From Tragulus kanchil (taxonomy: Eukaryota; Chordata; Mammalia; Artiodactyla; Tragulidae): 64,000 bases of DNA. The notes beneath the pieces were generated by a model. It was not told where the DNA came from. It made no database searches and worked only from the letters and a program-made list of their open reading frames with translations. The stretch spans positions 250,229,330 through 250,293,329 of the forward strand of contig JAIOJX010000026.1 of the NCBI GenBank assembly GCA_022376925.1, given 5' to 3'. Numbering within the stretch: the stretch's first letter is position 1; the number at the start of each line of letters is the position of its first letter. A program made the position numbers and the translations under genes. Below, one piece after another: positions 23,708-35,093 of the stretch.

Positions 23708-24496
23708 TTAAGAACATCCTTGAGTGAACACAAAAGCTCATGCTATACCTTTACCATATAAACAAGAAAAATTTTTGCATTTTGGGGCATTTCCTATGAG
23801 GATTTACTCTTTCACTTGTCCCTTCTAGTCCTTATACCCAGATGTGAGTGAACACATGCAAAGCATCACCTGATTTTGGCCTCCTCTGCTAGGCAAGTCT
23901 AAGTATGTGAGTTGAATTCAGGGAGAGATGATCCACATTTTCTTTTGGTGTCATGAATCTCCACATGACCTGGTCTACGTGGCACAGAGAAAGGGGACTC
24001 TAGTTCGCAAGTGGTCACATCAATGCCATGTCAGTGAAGTCTACTGAGGGAAAGGCTGGGAAACCATCGCAGCCCTGACCAGAAGGAGAAGGGGGGAGCC
24101 CAGCTCTGCCACTCCGGGTTCAGGTCGGCCACAGCTCCACCTGCAGGCTGACAGCTGCCCAGGTCATCGTGGAGCGCCACATCCTGGACTCTAGAAAACA
24201 AAGTTTGATTTTCCCATTATACTTGAACCTCGGAGAATATGTCAAGGTCATTTTGCTACCAGGAAAGGAGCAACCTGCCTGAGAAGGGAGCTGACAAAGG
24301 AAGGAGAATTAGGAGGAGATAACAGGGTCCTGGGACACTGCTGAAGTCCTGGGTCAACCCAGATCTGAAACCTGCCCCAGACTCACAGGTATGGCCATTC
24401 TCATCTCACTAAGGCTAACCTGGGTGGTGCTTCCTGCCTCTTGCAAATGCAGACTAACAGATGAACTATCATCCCATCCTAGGAACACCCGTGTCA

Positions 24497-24714
24497 TTGT
24501 TGTTGCTGTTACTCAGTCGTGTCCAAGTCTTTGTGACCCCATGGACTGTAACAAGCCAGGCTCCTCTGTCTATGAGATTTCTCAAGCAAGAATACTGGAG
24601 TGGGTTGCCATTTCCTCCTCCAGAGGATCTTCCTGACCCAGGGATTGAGCCTATATCTCCTGTGTCACCACATTGGCAGGAGGATTCTTTTACCACTGAA
24701 CCACCAAGGAAGCC
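24497..24714 (-). mobile_element. Bov-tA SINE, duplicated copy
   Basis: Copy of 23356-23573 shifted by 1141 in D9. Confidence 0.95.
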
Positions 24715-24848
24715 CTGGAATTCTCCAGGCAAGAATACCGGAGTAGGTAACCAGTCCCGTCTCTAGGGATCTTCCTGACCCAGGGATCGAATCCAGGTCT
24801 CCTGCATTGCAGGCAGATTCTCCACTGTCTGAGCCACCAGGGAAGCAC
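24715..24848 (-). mobile_element. Partial Bov-tA SINE, duplicated copy
   Basis: Copy of 23574-23707 shifted by 1141 in D9. Confidence 0.92.
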
Positions 24849-25326
24849 TTAAGAACATCCTTGAGTGAACACAAAAGCTCATGCTATACCTTTACCATAT
24901 AAACAAGAAAAAATTTTGCATTTTGGGGCATTTCCTATGAGGATTTACTCTTTCACTTGTCCCTTCTAGTCCTTATACCCAGATGTGAGTGAACACATGC
25001 AAAGCATCACCTGATTTTGGCCTCCTCTGCTAGGCAAGTCTAAGTATGTGAGTTGAATTCAGGGAGAGATGATCCACATTTTCTTTTGGTGTCATGAATC
25101 TCCACATGACCTGGTCTACGTGGCACAGAGAAAGGGGACTCTAGTTCGCAAGTGGTCACATCAATGCCATGTCAGTGAAGTCTACTGAGGGAAAGGCTGG
25201 GAAACCATCGCAGCCCTGACCAGAAGGAGAAGGGGGGAGCCCAGCTCTGCCACTCCGGGTTCAGGTCGGCCACAGCTCCACCTGCAGGCTGACAGCTGCC
25301 CAGGTCATCGTGAGCGCCACATCCTG

Positions 25327-26304
25327 CAGTCGTCTGTTTTATCATTAACCACTGGCTGGCTAACAGGGGCAGGGTTCAGTTCAAGAACACCAGGAACTTT
25401 AAGGCAAGAGGCATATCCAGAACCCTGGTGGGCCCACAGCCACACGCTATCACTATAAATATCCTCCTGGCTGCCCGCCTGACAGCAACCAGAATTCCTG
25501 CTCCCTCGTTGGTAACTGAACTGCAGGCCTTTGCCCCCAAGAAATGCAGCACCACCAACCAGCTATGGCAAAATGATGAGCGTGCATGTGCGCTTACTTC
25601 AGTGCCCTGGAGAGCCTTACTTCTCATCCTATGCTTCTTGTCCATACTTGGCTCCTGATCCCCAAAAGTCGAGAAAAGAGGGGACTTCAAAGCTGAAAAT
25701 CACCTAAGATCTCAGTTTGGTGCTTTGAAAAACTGTAGAACACACGGGCTCAAAATCGTGATGGAGAGAGGGAGGGAAGAAGGGAATTAAAAGACCACCT
25801 TACTCTCAGTTCCACTTTATCAGAACGGCCAAAGGAAGGCCACTAAGACAGAGAAATCATGTAAATCAGGAAATGGCCACATTTATCCATCTGCTTCTCA
25901 GGACAATAAACAGGACCAAAATTCTCAGGGCTGACTTAAGACTTAATGGTTCAAGATCCATCCAATCTCTTGAACCCAGAGATCAGCCCAGTATTTCAGG
26001 AGGAGTCATTCTAGGGAAACATCCCTTGGTACATCCACTTGAAAAACAGAAACCCAAACAAGCCAGAGGCTGAAGAAGGCCCTGGATAAGGTCTTTGCTG
26101 CCATTTCCTCCCCAGTTTCTGGCACATCTGGCCCACCATTCATGTCCGAACACACAACTGCCCCCGGGACAGAGGGATCACTCTTCCAAACAACTTTCTG
26201 ACCCCTAGGATAGGGCTGATTCAGAAACAAACTACACGGAGTCCAGAGGGCACTCTGAACCCTACAGAGTTCACAGTCTTTCCTCCCCATAGCTTTCCTC
26301 CCCA
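25327..26304. other. Unassigned single-copy sequence
   Basis: No repeat family or gene recognised. Opposed frames of 104 (minus, 25376-25690) and 76 codons have no domain. The 142-codon minus frame at 26006-26434 runs into an L2 fragment. Confidence 0.5.
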
Positions 26305-26415
26305 TGGACTCAACCATCATGCACTGAACCAGGCATGGCCTTAGGTACTGGAGGCAGGGCGGCAAATACGACCAAGTTCCTACCCTTGAGCAGTGGACAT
26401 TCAGGCAGAAAACTC
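26305..26415 (-). mobile_element. L2 LINE 3' fragment
   Basis: The phrase order 'gcactgaaccaggcatggcc', 'ttaggtactggaggcag', 'caagttcctacccttgagca' matches the complement of the L2 3' end (tgccaggcactg, ctaggtgctggggata, ccctgccctcatggag). Confidence 0.68.
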
Positions 26416-26522
26416 CACGTGGAAGTTCTTTCATTCATCCCACCATGTGTCTCCTGCTATGAGGCCTAAAATCCAAGATCCCCTCAATAAAATGAACACA
26501 TGCTCCTCCATAAGGAATACTT

Positions 26523-26851
26523 CTTTTTTTTAGGTTTATTTATTTATTTATTTTTGGGCGGGGGTCTGGTTGGGGAGGGAGGGGGATGGGCGGGCCACTT
26601 CTATTGGTCTTTCATTTCTCTATTTTCATCCATCTTTGTTCTTTGGCTCCTGTGGGCCTCCTATCGCGGTGGCATCTGTCGCTGCAGAGCGCTGGCTCTG
26701 GACGCATGCGCTCCAAAGCTCCGGCTTGGTAATTGGACACATCAGTCCAGCCGCTCCGCGGCACATGGGATCTTCCCAGGTCAGGGATCGAACCGGCGCC
26801 CCTTGCACTGCAAGGCGGTGTCCTTATCCACTGGACCACCAGGGGAAGCCC
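26523..26851 (-). mobile_element. CHR-like SINE with long 3' module
   Basis: Full-length reverse element with (ATTT)n tail at left, the module 'ccatctttgttctttggctc', 'cttggtaattggacacatca', and the head complement 'gatcgaaccggcgccccttg' at right. Perfect 10-base target-site duplication, aggaatactt, at 26513 and 26852. Low divergence from the element at 40231 indicates a recently active family. Lies outside any duplication. Confidence 0.95.
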
Positions 26852-26924
26852 AGGAATACTTTTAACTCATGAGCCAACTAACTCTTGCAAAAGTCTTCAA
26901 CATCCAGAACTTAGAGCCTATTAT

Positions 26925-27372
26925 ATAGAATGAAGTAAGTCAGAAAGAGAAAAACAAGTACCGTATACTAACACATATATATGGAATCTAGAAAGACGGT
27001 GCTGATCAACCTATCCGCAGGATACCTAGGACTAACGTACTCAACACCACACCACCTCACACACAGACACAGAGAAGAGACTGGTGAACACAAGGAGGGG
27101 AAGGAAAAGGTGGGACAAATGGGGAGAGCAGCATGGAAACATATATACTACCATATGTAAAATAAGACAGCCAGTGGGAAATCTCTATATGACACCCGGA
27201 GTCCCATACTCTGTGACAACTCAAGACGGGTGGGATAGGGTGGGAAGGAGGTTCAGGAAGGAGGGGATACACATATACCTATGGCTGATTAAGTGTTGAT
27301 GCATGTCAGAAACTAACACAATACTGTAAAGCAATTATCTTCCAATTAAAATAAATTTGAATTAAAAAAAAA
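26925..27372 (+). mobile_element. L1 LINE 3' end
   Basis: Begins 'atagaatgaagtaagtcaga', includes 'tatatatggaatctagaaag', and ends 'gtaaagcaattatcttccaa' plus 'ttaaaataaatttgaatt' and poly(A). Typical of young artiodactyl L1 3' ends. 5' truncated. Confidence 0.93.
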
Positions 27373-27740
27373 GTCTTCAACATGCAGTCACAAAACTAAT
27401 ATTCAAAGGCAGAAGATGGTCCAATTTACTCAATTGCTAACATTTGTGCCTTATCTTCCCCCTAGCCCTGAAATGATCTGATACACTGAAGAGCTTAGAG
27501 AAAGGAATTTTAATCCAAAATATTGCCTCTGGGCAGGAAACAGTTCTAAGGCTCATCTACTACAATTTCTTCAGTTTGAAAACCAGCAAGGCAGTAGATG
27601 AATCAAGGTTTCGTAATAAAAAGAACAATGTATTTAATCACATCTCTATGATAAAAGCCAAGCGATACAGAATAAACCTCTCAGACTTCAATAGTCACAA
27701 AATTATTGCTAAAAATACAAATGTAATACTAATTAAGCCA

Positions 27741-27944
27741 GGTGGCATTAGTGGTAAAGAACCTATCTGCCAATGCAAAAGACAAAGGAGACGCAGGTTT
27801 AATCCCTGGTTGGGAAGATCCCCTGGAGGAGGGCATGGCTACCCACTCCAGTATCCTTGCCTGGAGAATCCCATGGACAGAGGAGCCTGGCAGGCTACAG
27901 TCCACAGGGTCACAAAGAGTTGGACATGACTGAAGCGACTCAGC
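27741..27944 (+). mobile_element. Bov-tA SINE, copy 1
   Basis: Forward element: 'ggtggcattagtggtaaaga', 'gacgcaggtttaatccctgg', 'cccactccagtatccttgcc', 'ggacatgactgaagcgactc'. Imperfect target-site duplication a(a/t)taagcca at 27731 and 27945. Confidence 0.95.
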
Positions 27945-28181
27945 AAATAAGCCATACTCAAGTTGCTGTCCTCCCAGTTTGAAGGCAGGAACTTTGAACT
28001 AATGAGATGTGTAGCTTTACAGAAAGAGCATGATAAAAGCATGAGCTCAGGAATGTAGTCACGAGGTGTGTTTTTATTCCTATCATTTTTCAAATAAATA
28101 CAAATTGCAAGGACTGACATATTCAACACCACACTACCCCCCACACACTGGACTGTTTACGGCATCCTGAATTTGACTGTG

Positions 28182-28473
28182 GGGCTTCCCTGGTGGTCCA
28201 GTGGGTAAAGAGTCCACATTGCAGTGCAAGGGGCACTGGTTCGATCCCTGGCCCAGGAAGATCCCACGTGACTGTGGAGTGACTGGACTGGTGTGTCCAA
28301 CGCGCCAGCATGTCTGAAGCGCCGGCACCCAGAACCAGTGCTCTGCAACGAGAGAGGCCACTGTGATGGGAGGCCCACCCAGGCCAAAGAATAAAGCTGG
28401 ATGGAAACACACACACACACACACACAACACAACACACAATAAAAGAGGTCCCCCAAAAAAATTAAAAAAAAA
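28182..28473 (+). mobile_element. CHR-like SINE with long 3' module, diverged, copy 1
   Basis: Forward element: 'gggcttccctggtggtccag', 'ggttcgatccctggcccagg', 'ggaggcccacccaggccaaa', then an (AC)n tract at 28409-28440 and an A-rich tail. Differs internally from the element at 40231, so it is older or another subfamily. The long minus-strand frames here (105 and 176 codons) are readings of the SINE. Confidence 0.9.
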
Positions 28474-28856
28474 GAATCTGTGGGTGACATGGATATATTC
28501 CTCAATACCACTAGGGCTCTAACAGTAGCCACAATTTTTTGAACACCTCTCAGGTACCAGATACCGCTATGCTGGAGGTCTCTATGCAGATTACCATGTT
28601 TAATCGTCCCAGCATGTGTAACAGCACAATAGGAATTATCTCCATTTTGTGGATTGTAAAACATTTAAGGCATCTACTACAATTTCTTCAGTTTGAAAAC
28701 CAGCAAGGCAGTAGATGAATCAAGGTTTCGTAATAAAAGAACAATGTATTTAATCACATCTCTATGATAAAAGCCAAGCGATACAGAATAAACCTCTCAG
28801 ACTTCAATAGTCACAAAATTATTGCTAAAAATACAAATGTAATACTAATTAAGCCA

Positions 28857-29060
28857 GGTGGCATTAGTGGTAAAGAACCTATCTGCCAATGCAAAAGACA
28901 AAGGAGACGCAGGTTTAATCCCTGGTTGGGAAGATCCCCTGGAGGAGGGCATGGCTACCCACTCCAGTATCCTTGCCTGGAGAATCCCATGGACAGAGGA
29001 GCCTGGCAGGCTACAGTCCACAGGGTCACAAAGAGTTGGACATGACTGAAGCGACTCAGC
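28857..29060 (+). mobile_element. Bov-tA SINE, duplicated copy
   Basis: Copy of 27741-27944 shifted by 1116 in D10. Confidence 0.95.
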
Positions 29061-29296
29061 AAATAAGCCATACTCAAGTTGCTGTCCTCCCAGTTTGAAG
29101 GCAGGAACTTTGAACTAATGAGATGTGTAGCTTTACAGAAAGAGCATGATAAAAGCATGAGCTCAGGAATGTAGTCACGAGGTGTGTTTTTATTCCTATC
29201 ATTTTTCAAATAAATACAAATTGCAAGGACTGACATATTCAACACCACACTACCCCCCACACACTGGACTGTTTACGGCATCCTGAATTTGACTGT

Positions 29297-29595
29297 GGGG
29301 CTTCCCTGGTGGTCCAGTGGGTAAAGAGTCCACATTGCAGTGCAAGGGGCACTGGTTCGATCCCTGGCCCAGGAAGATCCCACGTGACTGTGGAGTGACT
29401 GGACTGGTGTGTCCAATTACGCGCCAGCATGTCTGAAGCGCCGGCACCCAGAACCAGTGCTCTGCAACGAGAGAGGCCACTGTGATGGGAGGCCCACCCA
29501 GGCCAAAGAATAAAGCTGGATGGAAACACACACACACACACACACACAACACAACACACAATAAAAGAGGTCCCCCAAAAAAATTAAAAAAAAAG
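29297..29595 (+). mobile_element. CHR-like SINE, duplicated copy
   Basis: Copy of 28182-28473 shifted by about 1116. It keeps the family-typical 'gtgtccaattac', lost in copy 1, and its (AC)n is one unit longer. Confidence 0.9.
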
Positions 29596-29631
29596 AATCT
29601 GTGGGTGACATGGATATATTCCTCAATACCA

Positions 29632-29890
29632 CTAGGGCTCTAACAGTAGCCACAATTTTTTGAACACCTCTCAGGTACCAGATACCGCTATGCTGGAGGT
29701 CTCTATGCAGATTACCATGTTTAATCGTCCCAGCATGTGTAACAGCACAATAGGAATTATCTCCATTTTGTGGATTGTAAAACTGAAGCTCTGAGAGGGT
29801 AAGTGACTTCTCTAATGTCACAAAGCTGGAAAAGTGGCAGAGTGAAATGGAAACCCTATCCCTCTGAACCATGAGCCATTCTTACCCATT
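29632..29890 (-). mobile_element. MIR SINE
   Basis: Reverse MIR in full order: 'tttttgaacacctctcaggt', 'accatgtttaatcgtcccag', 'ttatctccattttgtggatt', 'aaactgaagctctgagaggg', 'taagtgacttctctaatgtc', 'aagtggcagagtgaaatgg'. Partial copies at 28516-28662 (left part) and 30891-31018 (right part) come from D10 and D11. Confidence 0.92.
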
Positions 29891-32020
29891 ATCATGGGAG
29901 AGGATTAACTCTCACCTTAACCGAGCAGTCCTGCTCCAGACTGCGGTCACTGTAAGTAATGATTACACTTCACAGATTTCAAGCAGTTGTATTAGAATTC
30001 ACAGGTATAAAACTACAAATGAAGGTATCACCAGCTTAAAAAATACCAAAAGGGCTAAAAATTAAAAAATCAGTCACCTTCAAATGTTTAAAATGAAAAA
30101 CATCAGCGTGCCACTTAAACTTTTAATAGGGTTAGGCAGCCAACATCCATTCAAAGTAAGACTGAGGCTAAAGGAAAAAAAGAAGATATTATCAGGTAAC
30201 CTTGAAATTAAGCCAAATAAAGAAAATAGTTGGGAAAACCACCTAAGACCTGTGCTCCCTGCTAAGCTTAAAAAGCAGCTGTGCTTACAAGGCAAAGGCC
30301 AAGGATAAATGAGCCCACGGGGCAGATGACCCTGTGAAGCTACCTCCTCCAGGAAGGCAAGTTGGGGACTGCCCTTCTCTTGGCCCTGCATTGTGCTGAG
30401 GGAGATCAAACCCAGGTGCCTACAGGAACTGTCTTCTAGGTTTATAAAATCCACTGGAAAGAATTTCAGGGAGAGCAACATTCCGGGAGACCAGGCAGAC
30501 CCAACCAACAGAGACAGATCTGTCGATCAGCTTCAACGCTTTCCCTGGCCGACCTCCAGACCCACTGTCCCCACTTGGTTTGCCCTTGCATTTCTGTTCT
30601 GTTTCAGCTCTGGAACTTCACTATCAGTTCTGCTTCCTCCTGGCTATTCACTTAAGGTTCTTGACAAATAAAACACCTCGATCCCAACAAAAAAATACCA
30701 GAAATAAAGAAAAAACTTGCAGTGAGAAAGATCACTTTCAAAACAGCATCCTGATAATCATTATGCCAGGATTTTTATATGCCTTTTTTTTTTTTCACTT
30801 AAACAAACAAACAAAGCCTTCATAACCTTCTTAAGCACTCTGCCAGGAACTAAGGGTTGCAGAGTAAGAGTCTGCCTGTCCTCAAGCACGCCATTTTGTG
30901 GATTGTAAAACTGAAGCTCTGAGAGGGTAAGTGACTTCTCTAATGTCACAAAGCTGGAAAAGTGGCAGAGTGAAATGGAAACCCTATCCCTCTGAACCAT
31001 GAGCCATTCTTACCCATTATCATGGGAGAGGATTAACTCTCACCTTAACCGAGCAGTCCTGCTCCAGACTGCGGTCACTGTAAGTAATGATTACACTTCA
31101 CAGATTTCAAGCAGTTGTATTAGAATTCACAGGTATAAAACTACAAATGAAGGTATCACCAGCTTAAAAAATACCAAAAGGGCTAAAAATTAAAAAATCA
31201 GTCACCTTCAAATGTTTAAAATGAAAACATCAGCGTGCCACTTAAACTTTTAATAGGGTTAGGCAGCCAACATCCATTCAAAGTAAGACTGAGGCTAAAG
31301 GAAAAAAAGAAGATATTATCAGGTAACCTTGAAATTAAGCCAAATAAAGAAAATAGTTGGGAAAACCACCTAAGACCTGTGCTCCCTGCTAAGCTTAAAA
31401 AGCAGCTGTGCTTACAAGGCAAAGGCCAAGGATAAATGAGCCCACGGGGCAGATGACCCTGTGAAGCTACCTCCTCCAGGAAGGCAAGTTGGGGACTGCC
31501 CTTCTCTTGGCCCTGCATTGTGCTGAGGGAGATCAAACCCAGGTGCCTACAGGAACTGTCTTCTAGGTTTATAAAATCCACTGGAAAGAATTTCAGGGGA
31601 GAGCAACATTCCCGGGAGACCAGGCAGACCCAACCAACAGAGACAGATCTGTCGATCAGCTTCAACGCTTTCCCTGGCCGACCTCCAGACCCACTGTCCC
31701 CACTTGGTTTGCCCTTGCATTTCTGTTCTGTTTCAGCTCTGGAACTTCACTATCAGTTCTGCTTCCTCCTGGCTATTCACTTAAGGTTCTTGAGAAATAA
31801 AAACACCTCGATCCCAACAAAAAAATACCAGAAATAAAGAAAAAACTTGCAGTGAGAAAGATCACTTTCAAAACAGCATCCTGATAATCATTATGCCAGG
31901 ATTTTTATATGCCTTTTTTTTTTTTCACTTAAACAAACAAACAAAGCCTTCATAACCTTCTTAAGCACTCTGCCAGGAACTAAGGGTTGCAGAGTAAGAG
32001 TCTGCCTGTCCTCAAGCACG
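29762..32020 (+). repeat. Tandem direct duplication D11 (period 1128)
   Basis: Unit A is 29762-30890 and unit B 30891-32020. B starts 'ccattttgtggattgtaaaa' right after 'ctcaagcacg'. Unit A starts where unit B of D10 ends. Small run-length differences (aaaaacatc/aaaacatc, cagggagag/caggggagag). Confidence 0.96.
30092..30780. other. Unassigned sequence, no gene seen
   Basis: Repeated at about 31220-31910. The 142-codon minus-strand frame (149 in the second copy, with a different start) changes its N-terminus because of a one- or two-base run difference between the copies, so it is not a conserved coding sequence. Confidence 0.5.
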
Positions 32021-32060
32021 TAGAACCTGGCCAGGCAAAATAACATGACAAGGATGAGAG
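31960..32060 (-). mobile_element. L2 LINE fragment
   Basis: Complement of the L2 3' pattern: 'agcactctgccaggaactaa', 'gggttgcagagtaagagtct', 'gcctgtcctcaagcacgtag'. The first copy is cut at 30890 by D11. Confidence 0.55.
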
Positions 32061-32104
32061 GTACCATATCATGCCATTATGCCAGTGATGTTAAGAGATT
32101 AAAG

Positions 32105-32580
32105 AAATAAACCATGGATTGAAGGGGGCCCCCTCCCGACCCTCTAAGAGAGACACCCATATCCTAACTTCTAGAACCTGTGAATGTGACTTTATCTGGG
32201 AAAAGGGTCTTTGCAGACATAATTATACTAAAGGTCTCGAGATGAGACTGCCCTAGATTATCCACAGATGGCCTCTAAATACAATGACGAGTGTCCTTAG
32301 ACACACGAAGGAGTCAGAGAGAACAAGAAAAGACCATGTGAAGACAGAGACAGAGACTGGAGTAATGCAGACACAACTCGAGAAATGTCTGCCCCAGCAG
32401 AAGCAGGTAGCGGTAAGGAAGGCAGGGTCCCTGCCCCAGCCCTCCGAGAGTGCCAGGCCAGGCTTGACATTTTGATTTCAGATTCTCATCCTCACAACCA
32501 TGAAAGAATACATTTCTGTTGGTTTAAGCCACCAAGTCTGCGGTCATTTGCTATGGAAGCCCTAGGAACTTAATACTGAC
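32105..32580 (+). mobile_element. MaLR/MLT1-like solo LTR
   Basis: Order of motifs fits a MaLR LTR: 'catatcctaacttctagaac', 'ctgtgaatgtgactttatct', 'ggtctttgcagacataatta', 'gagatgagactgccctagat', 'gatttcagattctcatcctc', and the end 'ggtttaagccaccaagtctg', 'ggaacttaatactgac'. No internal retroviral sequence is attached. Confidence 0.88.
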
Positions 32581-32710
32581 TGACGGTGGGGAGAATGCTG
32601 CTAGGAGGGCCTTACAGGGTGAGGGGCAAGGAGCTACAGGCAGGGGACCTCAGAAGGAAAGAGTCAAACTGGAATGAACAATGAGGAAGTGCACACTGCC
32701 ACGGTAGAGG

Positions 32711-32806
32711 TGAGAGAGAGAGGGAGGGAGAGGTGGGGTGGGGGACAGAGGGAGAGAGAAAGAGCAAGAAGGGAACAGAGAGGGAGGGAGAGAGAGAGAG
32801 AGAGGA
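32711..32806 (+). repeat. (GA)n purine-rich tract, copy 1
   Basis: GA, GGGA and GAAA units with ~96 bases of almost pure purine. The second copy at 33804-33895 is shorter in G runs (gggggac versus ggggac), a typical consensus error site. Confidence 0.9.
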
Positions 32807-33004
32807 GTCCAAAGTGTATTTGGGTGAACAAGCAACTTAAATGTCTATCTAGGTCATATTAATTTTATTAGCTAAGAGGGGAGTCACCGAAGACATCTGA
32901 GCAAGGGAATAAAATGTACAATGTGGTGTTTTAGGAAAATTAATCTAATACTAAAAAGGAGACTGCACTAGAAACAAATATCCAGCAGACTTTCCTTTTG
33001 TGAA

Positions 33005-33402
33005 GGAAGATTCCTAAAGAATAGAAACCAAGTATCCATAGAATCTGAGTGTCACCTTATTTGACAAAAGAAATTTCAGAGATGTGATTAAATTAATGCT
33101 CTTGAGATGGGGAGAGCACCTGGATTATCCAGGTGGATTCTAAATATAATCACAAAGGTCCTTTAAGAAGAAGGCAGAGGGAGGTTCACCAGCACAGAGA
33201 AAAGCATGGAGAAGACATGTGACGAGGGAGACCTACAGAAGGGATATGCTCAAAATTTCGAGGAAGGAGCTACAGGCCAAAAGAAATGGACTCTCCTCTC
33301 AGCGCCTCCAGAACAAAGTAGGAGAACAAACTTATGTTGCTTCAAGGCACTAAAAGTGTGTCATGACTTGTCACAGTGGCAACAGCAAACTAAGGCTTAT
33401 GT
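33005..33402 (+). mobile_element. MaLR/MLT1-like LTR, copy 1
   Basis: Motifs: 'cagagatgtgattaaattaa', 'gctcttgagatggggagagc', 'ggattatccaggtggattct', 'aatataatcacaaaggtcct', 'gaagacatgtgacgagggag', 'ctcagcgcctccagaacaaa', 'acagcaaactaaggc'. A second solo LTR close to the one at 32105, in the same orientation. Confidence 0.88.
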
Positions 33403-33590
33403 TCCCTTTCTGAAATTCAGATAAACCTTTCTTTCCCTGAACTCGTCCAGAAATTATTCGTTCTTGCTTCTCCCCTTGGGTCACCCAAGCTGCTCCCATT
33501 TTACTCTTCCAAAGTTCACGTTCAGCATCCTCTGTTTTAACACTTCCTGAGTTGCTTTAGACGTCTATGTACTTCAAAATTTACTCTTCC

Positions 33591-33674
33591 AACCATGAAA
33601 GAATACATTTCTGTTGGTTTAAGCCACCAAGTCTGCGGTCATTTGCTATGGAAGCCCTAGGAACTTAATACTGA
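33591..33674 (+). mobile_element. MaLR LTR 3' end, partial duplicated copy
   Basis: Only the last ~84 bases of the LTR at 32105-32580 are repeated, because unit A of D12 starts inside it. It is not an independent LTR. Confidence 0.88.
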
Positions 33675-33803
33675 CTGACGGTGGGGAGAATGCTGCTAGG
33701 AGGGCCTTACAGGGTGAGGGGCAAGGAGCTACAGGCAGGGGACCTCAGAAGGAAAGAGTCAAACTGGAATGAACAATGAGGAAGTGCACACTGCCACGGT
33801 AGA

Positions 33804-33895
33804 GGTGAGAGAGAGAGGAGGGAGAGGTGGGGTGGGGACAGAGGAGAGAGAAAGAGCAAGAAGGGAACAGAGAGGGAGAGAGAGAGAGAGAGAGA
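33804..33895 (+). repeat. (GA)n purine-rich tract, duplicated copy
   Basis: Copy of 32711-32806 in D12 with several run-length changes. Confidence 0.9.
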
Positions 33896-34094
33896 TGTCC
33901 AAAGTGTATTTGGGTGAACAAGCAACTTAAATGTCTATCTAGGTCATATTAATTTTATTAGCTAAGAGGGGAGTCACCGAAGACATCTGAGCAAGGGAAT
34001 AAAATGTACAATGTGGTGTTTTAGGAAAATTAATCTAATACTAAAAAGGAGACTGCACTAGAAACAAATATCCAGCAGACTTTCCTTTTGTGAA

Positions 34095-34492
34095 GGAAGA
34101 TTCCTAAAGAATAGAAACCAAGTATCCATAGAATCTGAGTGTCACCTTATTTGACAAAAGAAATTTCAGAGATGTGATTAAATTAATGCTCTTGAGATGG
34201 GGAGAGCACCTGGATTATCCAGGTGGATTCTAAATATAATCACAAAGGTCCTTTAAGAAGAAGGCAGAGGGAGGTTCACCAGCACAGAGAAAAGCATGGA
34301 GAAGACATGTGACGAGGGAGACCTACAGAAGGGATATGCTCAAAATTTCGAGGAAGGAGCTACAGGCCAAAAGAAATGGACTCTCCTCTCAGCGCCTCCA
34401 GAACAAAGTAGGAGAACAAACTTATGTTGCTTCAAGGCACTAAAAGTGTGTCATGACTTGTCACAGTGGCAACAGCAAACTAAGGCTTATGT
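34095..34492 (+). mobile_element. MaLR/MLT1-like LTR, duplicated copy
   Basis: Copy of 33005-33402 shifted by 1090 in D12; no difference noticed. Confidence 0.88.
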
Positions 34493-34784
34493 TCCCTTTC
34501 TGAAATTCAGATAAACCTTTCTTTCCCTGAACTCGTCCAGAAATTATTCGTTCTTGCTTCTCCCCTTGGGTCACCCAAGCTGCTCCCATTTTACTCTTCC
34601 AAAGTTCACGTTCAGCATCCTCTGTTTTAACACTTCCTGAGTTGCTTTAGACGTCTATGTACTTCAAAACTCAACACTATTACCAGTATATGGCTACAGT
34701 CTGGCTGGAGAGAATCCACTGATTTCCTCATCCACCTGTCTTTTTTGACAAAGAATTTAAGAACAAGCTGTTTTCTTCTGGGTT

Positions 34785-34925
34785 GATGAAAATGCTTTCT
34801 ATCTTCATCAGTGTGATGTTGCTATGGGTGAATACAGATGAAAAAAATGCATTGAGCTGTACGTTTAGGAATCATGAATTTTACTGTATATGTGCTATAT
34901 CTCAATAAAAATGTAAAAGAGAAAA
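34785..34925 (+). mobile_element. Old L1 (L1M-type) 3' end
   Basis: 'agctgtacgtttaggaatca', 'gaattttactgtatatgtgc', 'tatatctcaataaaaatgta' and an A-rich tail match the 3' end of old L1M elements. Confidence 0.78.
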
Positions 34926-35093
34926 AAAGAATAAACTGATTCCACCTCTTCTCTTGAGAGCAGCAGAATAACCATAAAGTCTCCAAATAAGACGGAAAGC
35001 AACACTTGTCACACAAGGCCATTGAGGGTTATTTTAAAAAGAGGCTGGATGGGTGAAACAAAGGTTGAGCATAAAAGAATGTGTATACATAAA

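Larger units (their letters stand above)
23049..25326 (+). repeat. Tandem direct duplication D9 (period 1141)
   Basis: Unit A is 23049-24190 and unit B 24191-25326, both starting 'ctagaaaacaaagtttgat'. Single-base T, A and G run changes are the only differences noticed (gatttttccc versus gattttccc, gtggagcgcc versus gtgagcgcc). Confidence 0.96.
27553..29782 (+). repeat. Tandem direct duplication D10 (period ~1116)
   Basis: Unit A is 27553-28662 and unit B starts at 28671 ('catctactacaatttcttc') and ends at 29782. Eight unmatched bases (atttaagg) lie at the junction. Copy A has 'gtgtccaacgcgcc' where B has 'gtgtccaattacgcgcc'. Confidence 0.96.
32496..34669 (+). repeat. Tandem direct duplication D12 (period ~1090)
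   Basis: Unit A is 32496-33579 and unit B 33591-34669, with 'tttactcttcc' at the junction. Length differences lie mostly in the GA-rich tract. Confidence 0.96.

Noticed and set aside
26006..26434. 142-codon minus-strand frame
   Set aside because: Its 5' part lies in an L2 fragment and the rest has no recognisable domain.
28134..28664. 176-codon minus-strand frame, the second longest in the window
   Set aside because: It reads a CHR-like SINE, an (AC)n tract and part of a MIR. The 'second copy' changes frame at the (AC)n tract. Not a gene.
32711..32806. GA-rich tract as a possible triplex/H-DNA regulatory element
   Set aside because: Common simple repeat with run-length errors between copies; no nearby promoter or gene to regulate.
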